DNA from: Streptomyces inusitatus
GTDB taxonomy: Bacteria > Actinomycetota > Actinomycetes > Streptomycetales > Streptomycetaceae
Direction: 5' to 3'
NCBI RefSeq assembly: GCF_014651115.1
Contig: NZ_BMWG01000010.1
Coordinates: 57,881 to 121,880, forward strand
DNA: 64,000 nt
This document shows positions 51,898 to 62,100 of the stretch, piece by piece; the stretch's first letter is position 1; each line of letters opens with the position of its first letter. Made by a program: the position numbers and the translations under genes. The notes under the pieces are model-generated. The model was not told the DNA's origin and did not search any database. It saw only the letters and a program-made list of their open reading frames with translations.

Positions 51898-53304
51898 TCA
51901 TCCGAGACGGGGCGGCTCGTCCGCCCACGGCCGGGCGCGTTCGAAGGCGGCGGCCAGGCCCAGCAGCCGGGCCTCGGCCCCGGGCGCGCCGACGAGCTGG
52001 ACGCCGACCGGCAGATTCCGCGCGGCCCGTCCCGCGGGGAGCGAGATCGCGGGCTGTCCGGTGATGTTGAACGGATAGGCGAAGGCCAGCCAGTCCGCGT
52101 ACTCGCGCCACCGCTCCGTGAACCCCTGGCCGGCCGGAGCCGTCCCGAGCGGCGGGGGAAGCACGGTGAGGGTGGGGGTGAGCAGGACGTCGAACCGTGT
52201 CCAGAAGCGTATGATCCCGGCCGCCCGGCTCTGGGCGGCGGCGACGGCCGAGGAGTAGTCGGCGGCGCCGAGCCGCTCGCCGTGCAGGGCGACGTCGAGG
52301 GTCGTCGGCTCCAGTTCGGACAGGCGCTCCCGCGGTACGCCGCGGACCATGGCGGCCACGTTCGCCGCGATGACCGTCAGCAGGGGGTCGAGCAGCCCGC
52401 CGAGGTCGGGCGAGGCCTCGACCGTCTCGGCCCCGAGGTCGGCGAAGACCGAGACCGCCCGTTCGAAGATCTCCCGCACCTCCGGGACGACCGTGCCGTG
52501 GGGCGGGGTGGCGGTGTACGCCACCCGCAGGCGCTCCGGCGGCCGGTCGCAGGCGGCCAGGAACGAACCGGACGGTCCGGGGAGTCCGTAGGGCTCCCCG
52601 GCGACCGGGCCCGCCGTCGCGTCGAGCATCAGGGCGGCGTCGCGGACGGTACGGGCCATCTGGCCGTTGACGACATATCCCGCCCACTGCTCCTGGGTGG
52701 CCGGGGCCCACGGGGTGCGCCCCCGGGTGGGTTTGAGCCCCACGATCCCGCAGGCGGAGGCGGGCGCCCGCCCCGAGCCCGCGCCGTCGGCGGCCAGGGC
52801 GAGCGGGGCGATGCCGGCCGCCACGGCCGCCGCCGCGCCGCCGCTGGAGCCCGCCGGTCCGTACGCGGTGTTCCAGGGGTTGCGGGTGGCCGGGAACGCC
52901 CGGTTCTCCGTGGTGATCCGCAGCCCGAACTCCGGCATGTTGGTGCTGCCGATCAGAATGCCGCCCGCCCGCCGGAGCCGGGCGACCACCTCGCTGTCGA
53001 AGCCCGGCCGGTAGCCGGTGAACGGGAGCGATCCGTAGGCGACCGGCAGATCCGCCGCCTCGTTGGCGTCCTTGACGGTGAACGGGATCCCGTGCAGCGG
53101 ACCGTGCTCCTCAGGCGGCTTCGCGTCCGCGGCGCGGGCGTCCGCGAGAGCGCCCTCGGCCCGGACGGCGACCACCGCGTTCAGCAGCGGGTTCACCTCC
53201 TCCAGGCGCGCCAGCACCGCTTCGGTGACTTCGACGGCGGAGAGTTCCTTGTCCCGGATGAGACTGCGGAGTTCGCTCGCGGGCGTGAAGATCGGCGATT
53301 CCAT
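51898..53304 (-). CDS. Amidase-signature family enzyme
   Basis: The 468-aa protein has the amidase catalytic triad region: Lys in PFTVKDAN, the glycine/serine-rich GPAGSSGGAAAAVAAG stretch and the nucleophile in DGAGSGRAPASACGIVGLKPTRGR. It hydrolyses or transfers an amide. It is the last gene of the minus-strand tailoring group, so it may trim or mature the peptide, or supply a precursor. The ATG at 53304 has GGGGAG nine bases upstream; an ATG at 53355 that overlaps the previous stop (ATGA) is the alternative and would add 17 charged residues. Confidence 0.85.
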   Translation of the reverse strand: MESPIFTPASELRSLIRDKELSAVEVTEAVLARLEEVNPLLNAVVAVRAEGALADARAADAKPPEEHGPLHGIPFTVKDANEAADLPVAYGSLPFTGYRPGFDSEVVARLRRAGGILIGSTNMPEFGLRITTENRAFPATRNPWNTAYGPAGSSGGAAAAVAAGIAPLALAADGAGSGRAPASACGIVGLKPTRGRTPWAPATQEQWAGYVVNGQMARTVRDAALMLDATAGPVAGEPYGLPGPSGSFLAACDRPPERLRVAYTATPPHGTVVPEVREIFERAVSVFADLGAETVEASPDLGGLLDPLLTVIAANVAAMVRGVPRERLSELEPTTLDVALHGERLGAADYSSAVAAAQSRAAGIIRFWTRFDVLLTPTLTVLPPPLGTAPAGQGFTERWREYADWLAFAYPFNITGQPAISLPAGRAARNLPVGVQLVGAPGAEARLLGLAAAFERARPWADEPPRLG

Positions 53305-53351
53305 CGACGGCTGCTCCCCTGCGGTTTCGGGCTCGGGTTTCGGGCGGCGGC

Positions 53352-54695
53352 TCATATGAGGGCCAGTACGGTCTCCACACAGCTGTCGGCGAGTCTCGCC
53401 GCGCGTTCGTCCGAGACGACTCCCTCGGCGTGGGTGAAGTTCCAGACGAGGCGGTGGTGGCTGGAGTTGACGGTGGCGACGAACGCGCCGACCACCGAGA
53501 GCGAGGCGATGAACTGCGCGCCCGTCATCCGCCAGGGGCCGATGGTGTCGGGGAACGGGAACCGGCCGATGTTGGAGAGGGAGAAATTGATCGGTCCCTT
53601 CTCGTCCAGATGCCGTACGAAGGGGAGGCTGTCGGCCAGGCGGTCCGGCCCGGAGACCCCGATCATGCGGATCATGGAGAACTGCTCGCCCCGCGCCTTG
53701 CGGGCCCTGAGGTCCTCGCTGATCCCCCGCGCCGTCTCCCACAGCGGACGGGCTCTCTCGTACTGGACCAGGGAGGGAATGGTCGCCACATAGCTGCCCA
53801 CGTCGTCCGGGTCCACCGGCGGGTCGAGGTCGCCCCGGAAGTCGACCGGGGAGCCGATCGAGTACCACGCCTCGTCGGCGGCGCCGGCGTCCGCGGCGAC
53901 CGCGCGCACCATCGCGGCGGCGAGCACGCCGTGGATCGTAACCCCGTGCGCACGGCAGGCCCGGGCGAGCCGGTCCAGCGCCTCGGCGTCCAGCGAGCGG
54001 TGGAGGAAGCGGGTGCGGCGGCGCTCGAAGGGCACGGCCCGGTCGGCGTCGACACGGCGGGCGCCCAGCCGTCTCAGGTCGCTCTCGTCCCGCTCGGCCT
54101 TCGCCTTCGCCAGTGCCTCCCCCGCCGCGCCGCTGTGCCCGGCCGGGAAGAGATCCTCGGTCGCGGGCAGCACGGCACGCGGTTCGACGGCGTGTCCTGC
54201 CGCGAGTTCGGCCCACTGCCGCAGCAGGGAGAGGACGGTGGTCCCGTCCGCGATGACGTGCGGCAGGCTCAGGATCAGGTCGTGCGCCTCGCCGTCGGGT
54301 CCCGGGCCGCTGAGCACGGTGGCCGTGGCCAGCGGTCCGGTGCGCCAGTCGACGGGGCCGTTGACCAGCTCCGCGTCGACGACCCGCGCCCATGCGTCCT
54401 CGGCGTCCGCCGACGGTCGAAGGGTGCGGTGGTCGAGCGGTACGGGCCGGTCGTCGACCGGGGTGAAGCGGGGTTCCCGCCCGGTCGCGTCGGCCTCGAT
54501 CGCCACCCGGAGCAGCGGATGGCGGGCCTGGAGCCGGTTCAGCGCCGAACGCAAGGACGATCGGGAGACCGGGCCGTGCAGGCGTACCCGCCCGATGACG
54601 TTCAGGGGTGCTATCTGGTCGGCTATCCAGTACCAGCGCTCCAGCGGGCTCAGTTCCCGCCGCAGCGTCTGGAGGGGCATGGGGGTGGTGGACAT
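53352..54695 (-). CDS. Condensation-fold acyltransferase (PapA5/WS-DGAT-like)
   Basis: The 447-aa protein has the condensation-superfamily active site HVIADG in LILSLPHVIADGTTVLSLL (residues about 140-158) and a late INFSLSNIGRFP block like the DFGW-region structural motif. It starts LSPLERWYWIAD, as in polyketide-associated PapA5-type enzymes. It probably esterifies or amidates the peptide product with an acyl group rather than acting as an in-line NRPS domain. It lies between the cupin and amidase genes with 15- and 47-base spacings, so it is part of the tailoring group. The ATG at 54695 follows GGAG. Confidence 0.78.
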   Translation of the reverse strand: MSTTPMPLQTLRRELSPLERWYWIADQIAPLNVIGRVRLHGPVSRSSLRSALNRLQARHPLLRVAIEADATGREPRFTPVDDRPVPLDHRTLRPSADAEDAWARVVDAELVNGPVDWRTGPLATATVLSGPGPDGEAHDLILSLPHVIADGTTVLSLLRQWAELAAGHAVEPRAVLPATEDLFPAGHSGAAGEALAKAKAERDESDLRRLGARRVDADRAVPFERRRTRFLHRSLDAEALDRLARACRAHGVTIHGVLAAAMVRAVAADAGAADEAWYSIGSPVDFRGDLDPPVDPDDVGSYVATIPSLVQYERARPLWETARGISEDLRARKARGEQFSMIRMIGVSGPDRLADSLPFVRHLDEKGPINFSLSNIGRFPFPDTIGPWRMTGAQFIASLSVVGAFVATVNSSHHRLVWNFTHAEGVVSDERAARLADSCVETVLALI

Positions 54696-54710
54696 GTGCG
54701 CTCCTGGAGG

Positions 54711-55106
54711 TCAGTCGACGGGCGATCCGGCGAGCGGCCGGAACATGGCCGCGCTCGCCCGGGTTTCCTCGGTGGACTGCCACGGCGGGTTGGTGCCGAA
54801 GGCGATCAGGACCCGTTCGCCGTCGGCCCGGAACGCGACCGGCTCGCCCTGCTCCACCCAGACCAGCTCGTGCGGTCCGGCGGAGATCGAGCCGCCCTCG
54901 AAGTCCACGGCGAACCTGCCGGACAGGACGACGATGAACTCGTCGTAACTGGGGACCCATTCCATGACGTCGCCGGGGTGCAGCAGGGCGAATCCGGCGC
55001 CCATCGATTTCGGGATCCCGTCGTCGGCGAGGTCGCCTATGTAGATACGGGTGTCGGCGAACTGCTGCCAGTTCGCCTGCTCGGTGTCGTACGTGCGCGC
55101 GGCCAT
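54711..55106 (-). CDS. Cupin protein (EutQ-like fold)
   Basis: The 131-aa protein is a single cupin barrel (GAGFALLHPGDVMEWVPSYDEFIVVLSGRFAVDFEGGSISAGPHELVWVEQGEPVAF). The usual metal-binding His/Glu set is incomplete: GDVMEW and ELVWVEQGE stand where HxH-E is expected. A structural or sugar/ligand-binding role, or metal-free catalysis, is therefore more likely than dioxygenase activity. It lies between the acyl-CoA dehydrogenase-like monooxygenase and the acyltransferase. Confidence 0.75.
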   Translation of the reverse strand: MAARTYDTEQANWQQFADTRIYIGDLADDGIPKSMGAGFALLHPGDVMEWVPSYDEFIVVLSGRFAVDFEGGSISAGPHELVWVEQGEPVAFRADGERVLIAFGTNPPWQSTEETRASAAMFRPLAGSPVD

Positions 55107-55193
55107 GGCCGTCTCCTGTCCGTGGTGTCCAGTCGTGGTCTCGCCGGTCTCGCCGGTGCCTCTGGTCCCTCTGGTCCCTCCGGTCTCCGCGCG

Positions 55194-56384
55194 TCAGACC
55201 AGCGGAGAGATCTGCTCCTCGACGCCGAGCAGCGCCTTGCCGTACATCTCCTTGATCATCGCGGGCTGGAGGATCGCGTGCCGGGCGGCCACGCCCGAGT
55301 CCCGCCAGATCCGCTGAAGCGGGCTGGAGTCGGCGAAACCGCCCGCGCCGTGCGCGGTCAGCAGCATGTCGATCGCCTCGCTGAGATGCCCGACCGCCCA
55401 GCTGAGGTCGGACCGTGCCCGGAGCCGGCTCAAGGGGGCGAGGGCCTCACCGCGCGCGGCCGCCGCGTCGATGTCGTCGGCGGCGCGGTGGACGTGCAGA
55501 TGCGCGGAGTCGATCTTCTGTGTCGCCTCGGCGATCTGAAGCTGGAAGGCCGTCGAGTCGCGCTGCTTCTCGAAGAAGGTGAAGGTGACGGCCTTGTCGG
55601 CGGCCCTGGCCTTGACCAGCTCCAGCGCGGCGCGGCCCATCCCCAGCTGCGGGGCCACCAGCGGGGCCGCGGTGAGGAACTGCACGAAGGCCGAGCGGGG
55701 GAGGCTTCCGCCGGAGCGCTGGACCGGGTAGTCGCCGGCCATCGCCGTCGGCACGGACAGGACCCGGTGCTCCGGTACGAAGACGTCCTCGGCCACCAGG
55801 GAGTTGCTCCCGGTGGCGCGCATGCCCGCCACGAACCAGCTCTCCTCCACCTTGTAGTCGGCGGCGGGAATCAGCGCGATGCCCTGGTCGACGATCTGCC
55901 CCGCGGAGTCCGGGACCGGGAAGCCGACCACGGCCCAGTCGGCGTGCCAGGCGCCGGAGCCGTAGGCCCACCGGCCCGAGACCCGGAAGCCGCCCTCGAC
56001 CCGCCGGGCGGTGGCGCTCGGTGTGAGCACACCGGTCACCTTCGCCTCCGGGTCCGCGCCGAAGAGTTCGTCCTGCGCCTGTTCCGGGAACAGGCTGACG
56101 ATCCATGCCACCGAGTTGCACACCGAGACCAGCCACGAGGCGCTGCCGTCCCCCTCGGCGAGGGTCGCGGACACATCGATCAGGGTGCGGAGGGGCACCT
56201 CGTGACCGCCGTACCGCCGGGGCACGGAGAGCTTGAACATTCCGGCGTCCGCCAGGGACCGGACGGATTCCTCGGAAAGCCTGCGGTCGCGCTCCCCCTG
56301 TTCCGCGTTGCGCGCGAGGAGCGGAATCAGTTCGCGCGCGCCGCGGAGCAGATCGGACGATTGATGTGTTCGGGTGTCAGTCAT
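55194..56384 (-). CDS. Group D flavin-dependent monooxygenase (acyl-CoA dehydrogenase fold)
   Basis: The 396-aa protein has the acyl-CoA dehydrogenase fold (RRYGGHEVPLRTLIDVSATLAEGDGSASWLVSVCNSVAW; VSGRWAYGSGAWHADW; GMRATGSNSLVAEDVFVPEHRVL) without the catalytic Glu context of true dehydrogenases. This is typical of the HsaA, KijD3 and C2-type monooxygenases that use reduced flavin from a partner. The flavin reductase encoded 12 bases upstream is that partner. It probably hydroxylates carbon or nitrogen in the peptide or a building block. Confidence 0.83.
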   Translation of the reverse strand: MTDTRTHQSSDLLRGARELIPLLARNAEQGERDRRLSEESVRSLADAGMFKLSVPRRYGGHEVPLRTLIDVSATLAEGDGSASWLVSVCNSVAWIVSLFPEQAQDELFGADPEAKVTGVLTPSATARRVEGGFRVSGRWAYGSGAWHADWAVVGFPVPDSAGQIVDQGIALIPAADYKVEESWFVAGMRATGSNSLVAEDVFVPEHRVLSVPTAMAGDYPVQRSGGSLPRSAFVQFLTAAPLVAPQLGMGRAALELVKARAADKAVTFTFFEKQRDSTAFQLQIAEATQKIDSAHLHVHRAADDIDAAAARGEALAPLSRLRARSDLSWAVGHLSEAIDMLLTAHGAGGFADSSPLQRIWRDSGVAARHAILQPAMIKEMYGKALLGVEEQISPLV

Positions 56385-56396
56385 GGGGTCTCCACC

Positions 56397-56921
56397 TCAG
56401 CGAGCGAATGCCGCGATCTGATCGGTGATGGACAGGTGATTTCTCCGAGTGAAAGCAGAATGCGTGCCGAACATTCGGTGACCGTGAACGAGCGGGGCCG
56501 CGCCCTTGGCGCCGGAGACGCGGTCCACCAGGCCGAGCAGCAGCAGATGGTCCCCGCCGGCGACGAACCGCCGCGGGCGGCAGACGAGCCAGCCCGGCGC
56601 GTCGCGCAGCCGCGGCAGACCCTCGTCCGCGTACCACTCGACCTGGTCGAACCGGTCGGCGGTCGGGGAGGCGAAGACGCCCGCGACGCCGTCCTGCCCG
56701 GCGCCGAGCAGGTTCACCCCGAATCGCCCGGTCCGCCGGATCCTCGGCAGCAGCCTGGAGCGGCGGTCCAGTGCGACGGTCACCATGGGCGGACACAGGG
56801 ACAGCGAGGTGAGCGAGCCGACGGTCGTCCCGTGGGGCAGGCCGTCCGCCATCGCCGTGACCACCGCGACCGGAGTGCAGACGCCGGCCATGAAATCCTT
56901 GAACTCTCGCTCCGAAACCAT
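56397..56921 (-). CDS. Flavin reductase (HpaC-like)
   Basis: The 174-aa protein has the flavin-reductase-like fold: FMAGVCTPVAVVTAMADGLPHGTTVGSLTSLSLCPPMVTVAL at the N-terminus and FGVNLLGAGQDGVAGVFASP in the middle. It supplies FADH2 or FMNH2 to the monooxygenase encoded 12 bases downstream. The ATG at 56921 follows GGGGAGAAAGA. The 127 bases upstream are AT-richer than average and could hold the promoter of this five-gene sub-operon. Confidence 0.88.
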   Translation of the reverse strand: MVSEREFKDFMAGVCTPVAVVTAMADGLPHGTTVGSLTSLSLCPPMVTVALDRRSRLLPRIRRTGRFGVNLLGAGQDGVAGVFASPTADRFDQVEWYADEGLPRLRDAPGWLVCRPRRFVAGGDHLLLLGLVDRVSGAKGAAPLVHGHRMFGTHSAFTRRNHLSITDQIAAFAR

Positions 56922-57048
56922 TCTTTCTCCCCAGAGTGCGAATGGAGCGGGAACCTTTCATGGAGTATTCGTCCGCATTCCGTCGATTACTTCGACGCTG
57001 CGTACGCTATCCATGGGCTCGGGACGCGTCCAGTGAATCCATTCGGCA

Positions 57049-57963
57049 CTACTCGAATGCGTAGTCGGCCCGTTCGGGCGCTCTCACGGAAGCGGTGATC
57101 CCGCTGAAACGGCGGTCCAGCAGGGAATCGGGAAGCAGCCGCGCCCACAGGCCCATCCTGCGTGCGTCGGCGCCGACCCAGTAGCGGGTGCGGGGGTGTA
57201 CGTCGGTCAGGGCGCGGGCGACCGTGCGGGCGAAATCCTCGGGCGTGGTCCCGCTCTTCATCGACTGCTGCCCGTTTCCCTCCAGGAACGCCCCGAAGGA
57301 GGTGCGGTAGAGCTCGGCCACCGAGGCGGGCGCGTCGCGCAGCAGCCGCTCACCCGCCTCGGACACCTTGTCCCACATCGGTGTGAGGATGGCGCCCGGC
57401 GCCACGGTCGACACGCGCACACCGGTGGGCGTCAGTTCGCGGCGGAGGGCGTCGCTCATCGCCTCCTTGGCGAACTGCGCCGCGGCGTAGGCCCCGAGGT
57501 AGGGAACGGCGGCCTTGCCCAGTCCCGAGGTGATGTTGACGATCCGCCCCCGGGACCGGCGCAGCAGCGGCAGATGCGCGCGGATCATCGCGAGATGGCC
57601 GACCACATTGACGTCGAGCTGTCGGCGGAGCTGGTCGCTGTCGACGCATTCCAGCGGGCCGGGGACGCAGATTCCGGCGTTGTTCACCAGGCCGCGCAGC
57701 CCGCCGTACTCGCGTTCGACGAGTTCGGCCGAAGCCCGTACCGACGCGTCGTCGGTGATGTCGACGACGGCGTAGCGCAGTCGGCCGCGGAGCGACTCGC
57801 CGACGAGCTTCTCCCCGTCCTCGCTCCGCCGGACCCCCGCGAGGACGTGGAAGCCCCGGTTCTCCAGCTCCAGCGCGCATTCCCGGCCCAGTCCCGAGGA
57901 CGCGCCCGTGACGAGGACAGCTCCGCCCGCCGGGAGACTTCCGCGTACCGCCGGTCCGCTCAT
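57049..57963 (-). CDS. Short-chain dehydrogenase/reductase with Lys-to-Gln change
   Basis: The 304-aa protein has a Rossmann cofactor site (VLVTGASSGLGRECAL), Asp in VVDITDD, NNAGI and a Ser146-Tyr159 pair (ITSGLGKAAVPYLGAYAAAQFA). The residue four after Tyr159 is Gln163, where the catalytic Lys of the YxxxK motif is expected. The enzyme may thus be impaired, use an altered mechanism, or be specific to a modified substrate. Its start overlaps the stop of the FAD-monooxygenase gene (ATGA), so the two are co-translated. Confidence 0.85.
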   Translation of the reverse strand: MSGPAVRGSLPAGGAVLVTGASSGLGRECALELENRGFHVLAGVRRSEDGEKLVGESLRGRLRYAVVDITDDASVRASAELVEREYGGLRGLVNNAGICVPGPLECVDSDQLRRQLDVNVVGHLAMIRAHLPLLRRSRGRIVNITSGLGKAAVPYLGAYAAAQFAKEAMSDALRRELTPTGVRVSTVAPGAILTPMWDKVSEAGERLLRDAPASVAELYRTSFGAFLEGNGQQSMKSGTTPEDFARTVARALTDVHPRTRYWVGADARRMGLWARLLPDSLLDRRFSGITASVRAPERADYAFE

Positions 57964-59156
57964 CGGTTCCACCTCTCGAATTCGTCGGGGAGGGGGCCCG
58001 CGCCGGGGAAGGTCAGCGCGGGCTCCAGCTTGCCCACCAGCGTCCGGTGCGGCATCAGCCGGAAGTACGCGTCGCGGATCCTGCGGCGCACGGGGCCCTG
58101 TGACTGCTCGAAGTCGCTGATCGACCGGGTGGCTTCGACGATCGTCCGGGTCCGGTCGTACCGTGCCGCCTCGTAGCCGCGCAGTCCGCGCGGCACGTCC
58201 GGGGCGTGCCGCAGATGCCGGGCCAGGACGGCGGCGTCCTCCATCGCCATGGCGGAGCCCTGGCCGAGGCTGGTGAGCATGGGGTGGGCGGCGTCCCCGA
58301 GCAGGGTCACCGGGCCGGTGCCCCAGGGCCGCAGGAACGGGCGGTCGCGGGTGTTCAGGGTGAGCAGATCGGCGGGCGGTGTCGCCCGGATCGCCTCGCG
58401 GACCTCGTCCGGCCAGCCGGAGTAGGAGTCCAGCACCCCGGCCTTGCCGCCGCCCCAGGTGCTGGACTCCTGGAGCGGCATGTTCTTCGTGCCCCACCAG
58501 TAGAGGCGGCCCCGGCCGATGTCGACCAGGCCAAATCGCATTCCGTCGCCCCAGAAGTGCACCACGGAGCCGGGAGGGAACCTCGGGTGGCTGTATTCGG
58601 TGATGCCGAGCCAGGCGATGTATCCGCTGTCGTGGGCGGGTTCGTCCGGCCCGGCGAGCTGCCGGCGTATCGCCGAGTTGAATCCGTCGGCGCCGACCAG
58701 GAGATCGGCCTCGGCGGACCGGCCGCCGGCGAACCGGACCCGTGCCCGGTCGCCGGTCACCTCGAACCCTTCGGCGGCCGCGTCCAGGGTGATGGGGATG
58801 TCGGCCGCCGCGTCCAGCAGCGCGGTGAGCAGATCGGCCCGGCTGATGCACACGCACGGGACGCCGAGCTTCCGGACGATCTCCGGGAAGGGGAACTCCC
58901 GGATCAGTCTGCCTCTCGAATCCTTGACGTGGTAGGTCTCCATCACCCGGCCGTGCTTCTCCAGGCGGAGGTCGATGTCGAGGGTGGCGAGCGCGGCCGT
59001 GGCGTTGCTCATCACGGAGAGGCCGAATCCGGCGGCCCGCAGCTCCGGGGCCCGCTCGTACACCTCGACGTCGAAGCCGACGCGCCGCAGCGCGATGGCC
59101 GTGGTCAGTCCGCCGATCCCCGCACCGACGACGATGGCCGTCCTTTTCCCGCTCAT
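57960..59156 (-). CDS. FAD-dependent monooxygenase (PHBH fold)
   Basis: The 398-aa class A flavoprotein has GAGIGGLTTAIALRR at the N-terminus (residues about 11-25), the NAD(P)H-associated DLLVGADGFNSAIRRQL segment, and TLLGDAAHPMLTSLGQGSAMAMEDAAVLA (FAD ribityl site). It should hydroxylate an aromatic or similarly activated ring using NAD(P)H and O2. Standing directly behind the NRPS gene (one base gap), it is a tailoring enzyme of the peptide or of an aromatic building block. Confidence 0.88.
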   Translation of the reverse strand: MSGKRTAIVVGAGIGGLTTAIALRRVGFDVEVYERAPELRAAGFGLSVMSNATAALATLDIDLRLEKHGRVMETYHVKDSRGRLIREFPFPEIVRKLGVPCVCISRADLLTALLDAAADIPITLDAAAEGFEVTGDRARVRFAGGRSAEADLLVGADGFNSAIRRQLAGPDEPAHDSGYIAWLGITEYSHPRFPPGSVVHFWGDGMRFGLVDIGRGRLYWWGTKNMPLQESSTWGGGKAGVLDSYSGWPDEVREAIRATPPADLLTLNTRDRPFLRPWGTGPVTLLGDAAHPMLTSLGQGSAMAMEDAAVLARHLRHAPDVPRGLRGYEAARYDRTRTIVEATRSISDFEQSQGPVRRRIRDAYFRLMPHRTLVGKLEPALTFPGAGPLPDEFERWNR

Positions 59157-59157
59157 G

Positions 59158-62100
59158 TCAGCGCTTCCCGCTTTCGCTCGCCCGGAGTTCGATGGAGCCG
59201 AGGACCCTGCCGACGATGTCGGACACCCTCGGCTCTTCCATGATCGTGAGATGGTCGCCCTCGACCTCGACCACCGACAGCCGGCCGGTGGTGCGCTCCC
59301 GCCACCCGTTGGCCGGGTCGGCGTGCATGCTGTCGATGGCGGTGTGCATCTCCAGCAGTACGCCGGGGAGCGCGTCCCGGGCCCGGACGAGCACCACGTC
59401 GTGGTCGACCACCTCGGGGCGGTACGCGAAGGCCGCGCGCCAGTTCACCTCGTACAGCCGGAACAGCCGGCGCACGACGGCGTCGCCGCTGCCCGCGGGC
59501 AGCACGCCCTCGTCGATGGCGAGCGCGGTCATGAACTCGAACTTCTCGTCCAGTGTGGTCAGGCCGGGCGGCAGGAGGTCCCCGGCGGTGGCGCTGCCGT
59601 GCTGGAGCCAGAGCAGTTCCCAGAAGAACCAGCCGAGCAGGGCTTCGTCATCGGTCCACGGCCGCCGCCCCGGGTTGAGCGCGGTCGTGTCGAGCAGGGT
59701 CAGCGAACCGACGTCCTCTCCGGCGGCGTGGAGCTGGCGGGCCATCTCGAAGGCGACGAATCCGCCGAAGGACCAGCCGCCGAGGTGGTACGGCCCGGTC
59801 GGCCGGACGCGGCGCATCGCCTCGATGTAGTCGGCCGCCAGTCGCTCGATGCCGCGTACCGGCTCGGTGCCGGCGTCCGTCCCGGCCGCCTGGAAGGCGT
59901 AGAAGGGCTGGTCCGGCGGCAGGTGTTTGGCGAAGGGGACGTAGCAGAGCACATTGCCGCCCATGGGGTGCACGAAGAAGAGCGGCGGCCGGGTGCCCTC
60001 GGGCCGGATCGCCACCAGCGGGTCGAATCCGGACGGCGCGGTGCCCGTCGCGCGGAGCCGGTCGGCCAGTTCGGCCACGGTGGGGGCGACGATGAAGTCC
60101 GACAGCGGGATCGCGGTGCCGAACCGTTCCTCCGCCAGCACCACCAGCCGCATCGCGGTGATCGAGGAGGCCCCGAGGTCGAACAGGTTGTCGTGCACAC
60201 CCACTTCGGGCACCTGGAGCAGATCGGCCAGCATCTCCACCAGGGCGCGCTCATGGGCGTCCCGGGGGGCGACCCGGCCGGTGCGTTCCTCCCGGACCAG
60301 CGGTGTTTCGCGCAGGGCGGTCTCGTCGCGCTTGCCGTTCGGTGTGAGCGGAATGGCGGGCAGCCAGGTGAAGTGCGCGGGCACCATGTACTCCGGGAGC
60401 TGGGCGCGGAGGTGCCGTCGCACCCCGTCCAGGTCGACGCGCTCGGCGTCGCCGACCAGGAAGGCCGCGAGGAAGGCGTCGCCCGCCGCGTTCCGCCGGG
60501 CGACCACGGCGATGTCGGTGATCTTGTCGAGGTCGTCCGACGAGGCTCCGGTGACGGCCAGTTCGATCTCCGCCGGCTCGACCCGATAGCCGCGGATCTT
60601 GACCTGCCGGTCGGCGCGGCCGAGGCAGACCACGTTCCCGTCGGGCAGCACCATGCCGACGTCACCGGTCCGGTAGAGGCGTCCGCCCCCGGCCGGGTCG
60701 GTGCTGAAGCGCTCCTCCGTCAGATCGGGCCGTCCGGCGTAGCCGCTGGCCAGACCGGCTCCGCCGATGTAGATCTCGCCCCGGCACCCGACCGGGACCG
60801 GGCGCTTCCCGGCGTCCAGGACCAGCAGCCGGGCCCCGTGGACGGGTCGGCCCACCGGCGGGAGCGCGGGGAAGGAGCGGGGGTCGCCGGTCATCTCGTA
60901 GAAGGCTCCGGCGTGGGTCTCGGTGGGGCCGTAGTGGTTGTCCAGCAGCACATCGTCCAGGGAGGCGCAGAAGCGGCGGATCTCGTCCGTCACCCGGAGC
61001 TGCTCGCCCGAGGAGCACAGAACGCGCAGGTTCCGGGGGACCAGGCCGAGGGTGTCGGAGGCCTCCGCCATCTGCTGAAGGGCCACATAGGGCAGATGGA
61101 CCCGTTCCACGCGCTCCCGGTCGATCAGCCGCAGCAGCCCGGGCATGTCCCGCCGCATCTCCTCGCCGACGAGGACCAGTGTGCCCCCGCCGCACAGCGT
61201 GGCGTACAGCTCCTGGAACGAGACGTCGAAGCTGAGGGGGGCGTACTGAAGGGTCCGGCTGTCCACGGCGCTGCTCGGGATCCCGTTCTGCCAGGCCACG
61301 AGGTTGGCGAGCGAGCTGTGCGGTGCCGACACCCCTTTCGGCCGTCCCGTGGAGCCCGAGGTGAACAGCAGATACACCTCGTCGTCCTCGGCGATCTCCG
61401 GCAGTTCGGCCGTGCCGTCGCCGCCGGACAGGGACTCGTAGGGGACCAGCGGGACCGTGGGTTCGAGGAGGTCCCGGTGTGCCTCGTCGACGACGACGCA
61501 GGCCGGCCGGCCCTGTTCGGTCATGGCCCGCAGACGGGCCACCGGGTAGGCGGTGTCCAGCGGCATCGCCGAGCAGCCGGCCTTCGCGATGCCCAGCATC
61601 GTGGCGACGGTCTGCGGGGTGCGGCCCATGGCGACGCCGACGCGCTCGCCGGGGCGCACCCGCGAGTCCAGCAGGTTCACGGCGATCCGGGTGGCGATCC
61701 GGTCCAGCTCCGCGTAGGTCCATACGAGGCCGTCGGAGGCCACCGCCTCCGTGTGCGGGGAGCGGCGCGCCCTCTCCTCGAAGGCGCGCACCACATTCGT
61801 CCTGGCCGGCTCGGCCCGCTCGACCGGGGCGGGCGCGAGGAAGCCGAACTCGACCGGGCCGTCGGGCTGTTCGACGAGCCGCCGCAGAATGCTTACATAT
61901 GTCTCGGTGTACAGCTCCCCCTGGGTGGGGGTGAACGACCGGCCGGAGAATTGGAGGCGGAGCCGGATCCCTTCGTCGACCGGGTCGACCATGGCGTTGA
62001 CGACCAGGGAGAAATTGGTCTCCTCCCAGACCGTGAAGCCTCGGCTGGCGAGCCCCGGTGTCCGGAAGACCTCGCCGAGCTGGCGGAAGTGGACGAAGTT

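Noticed and set aside
53430..57098. Plus-strand open frame of about 1220 codons over the tailoring genes
   Set aside because: It is antisense to four genes with clear motifs, its composition is Arg/Gly/Asp/Val-rich, and it has no recognised domain.
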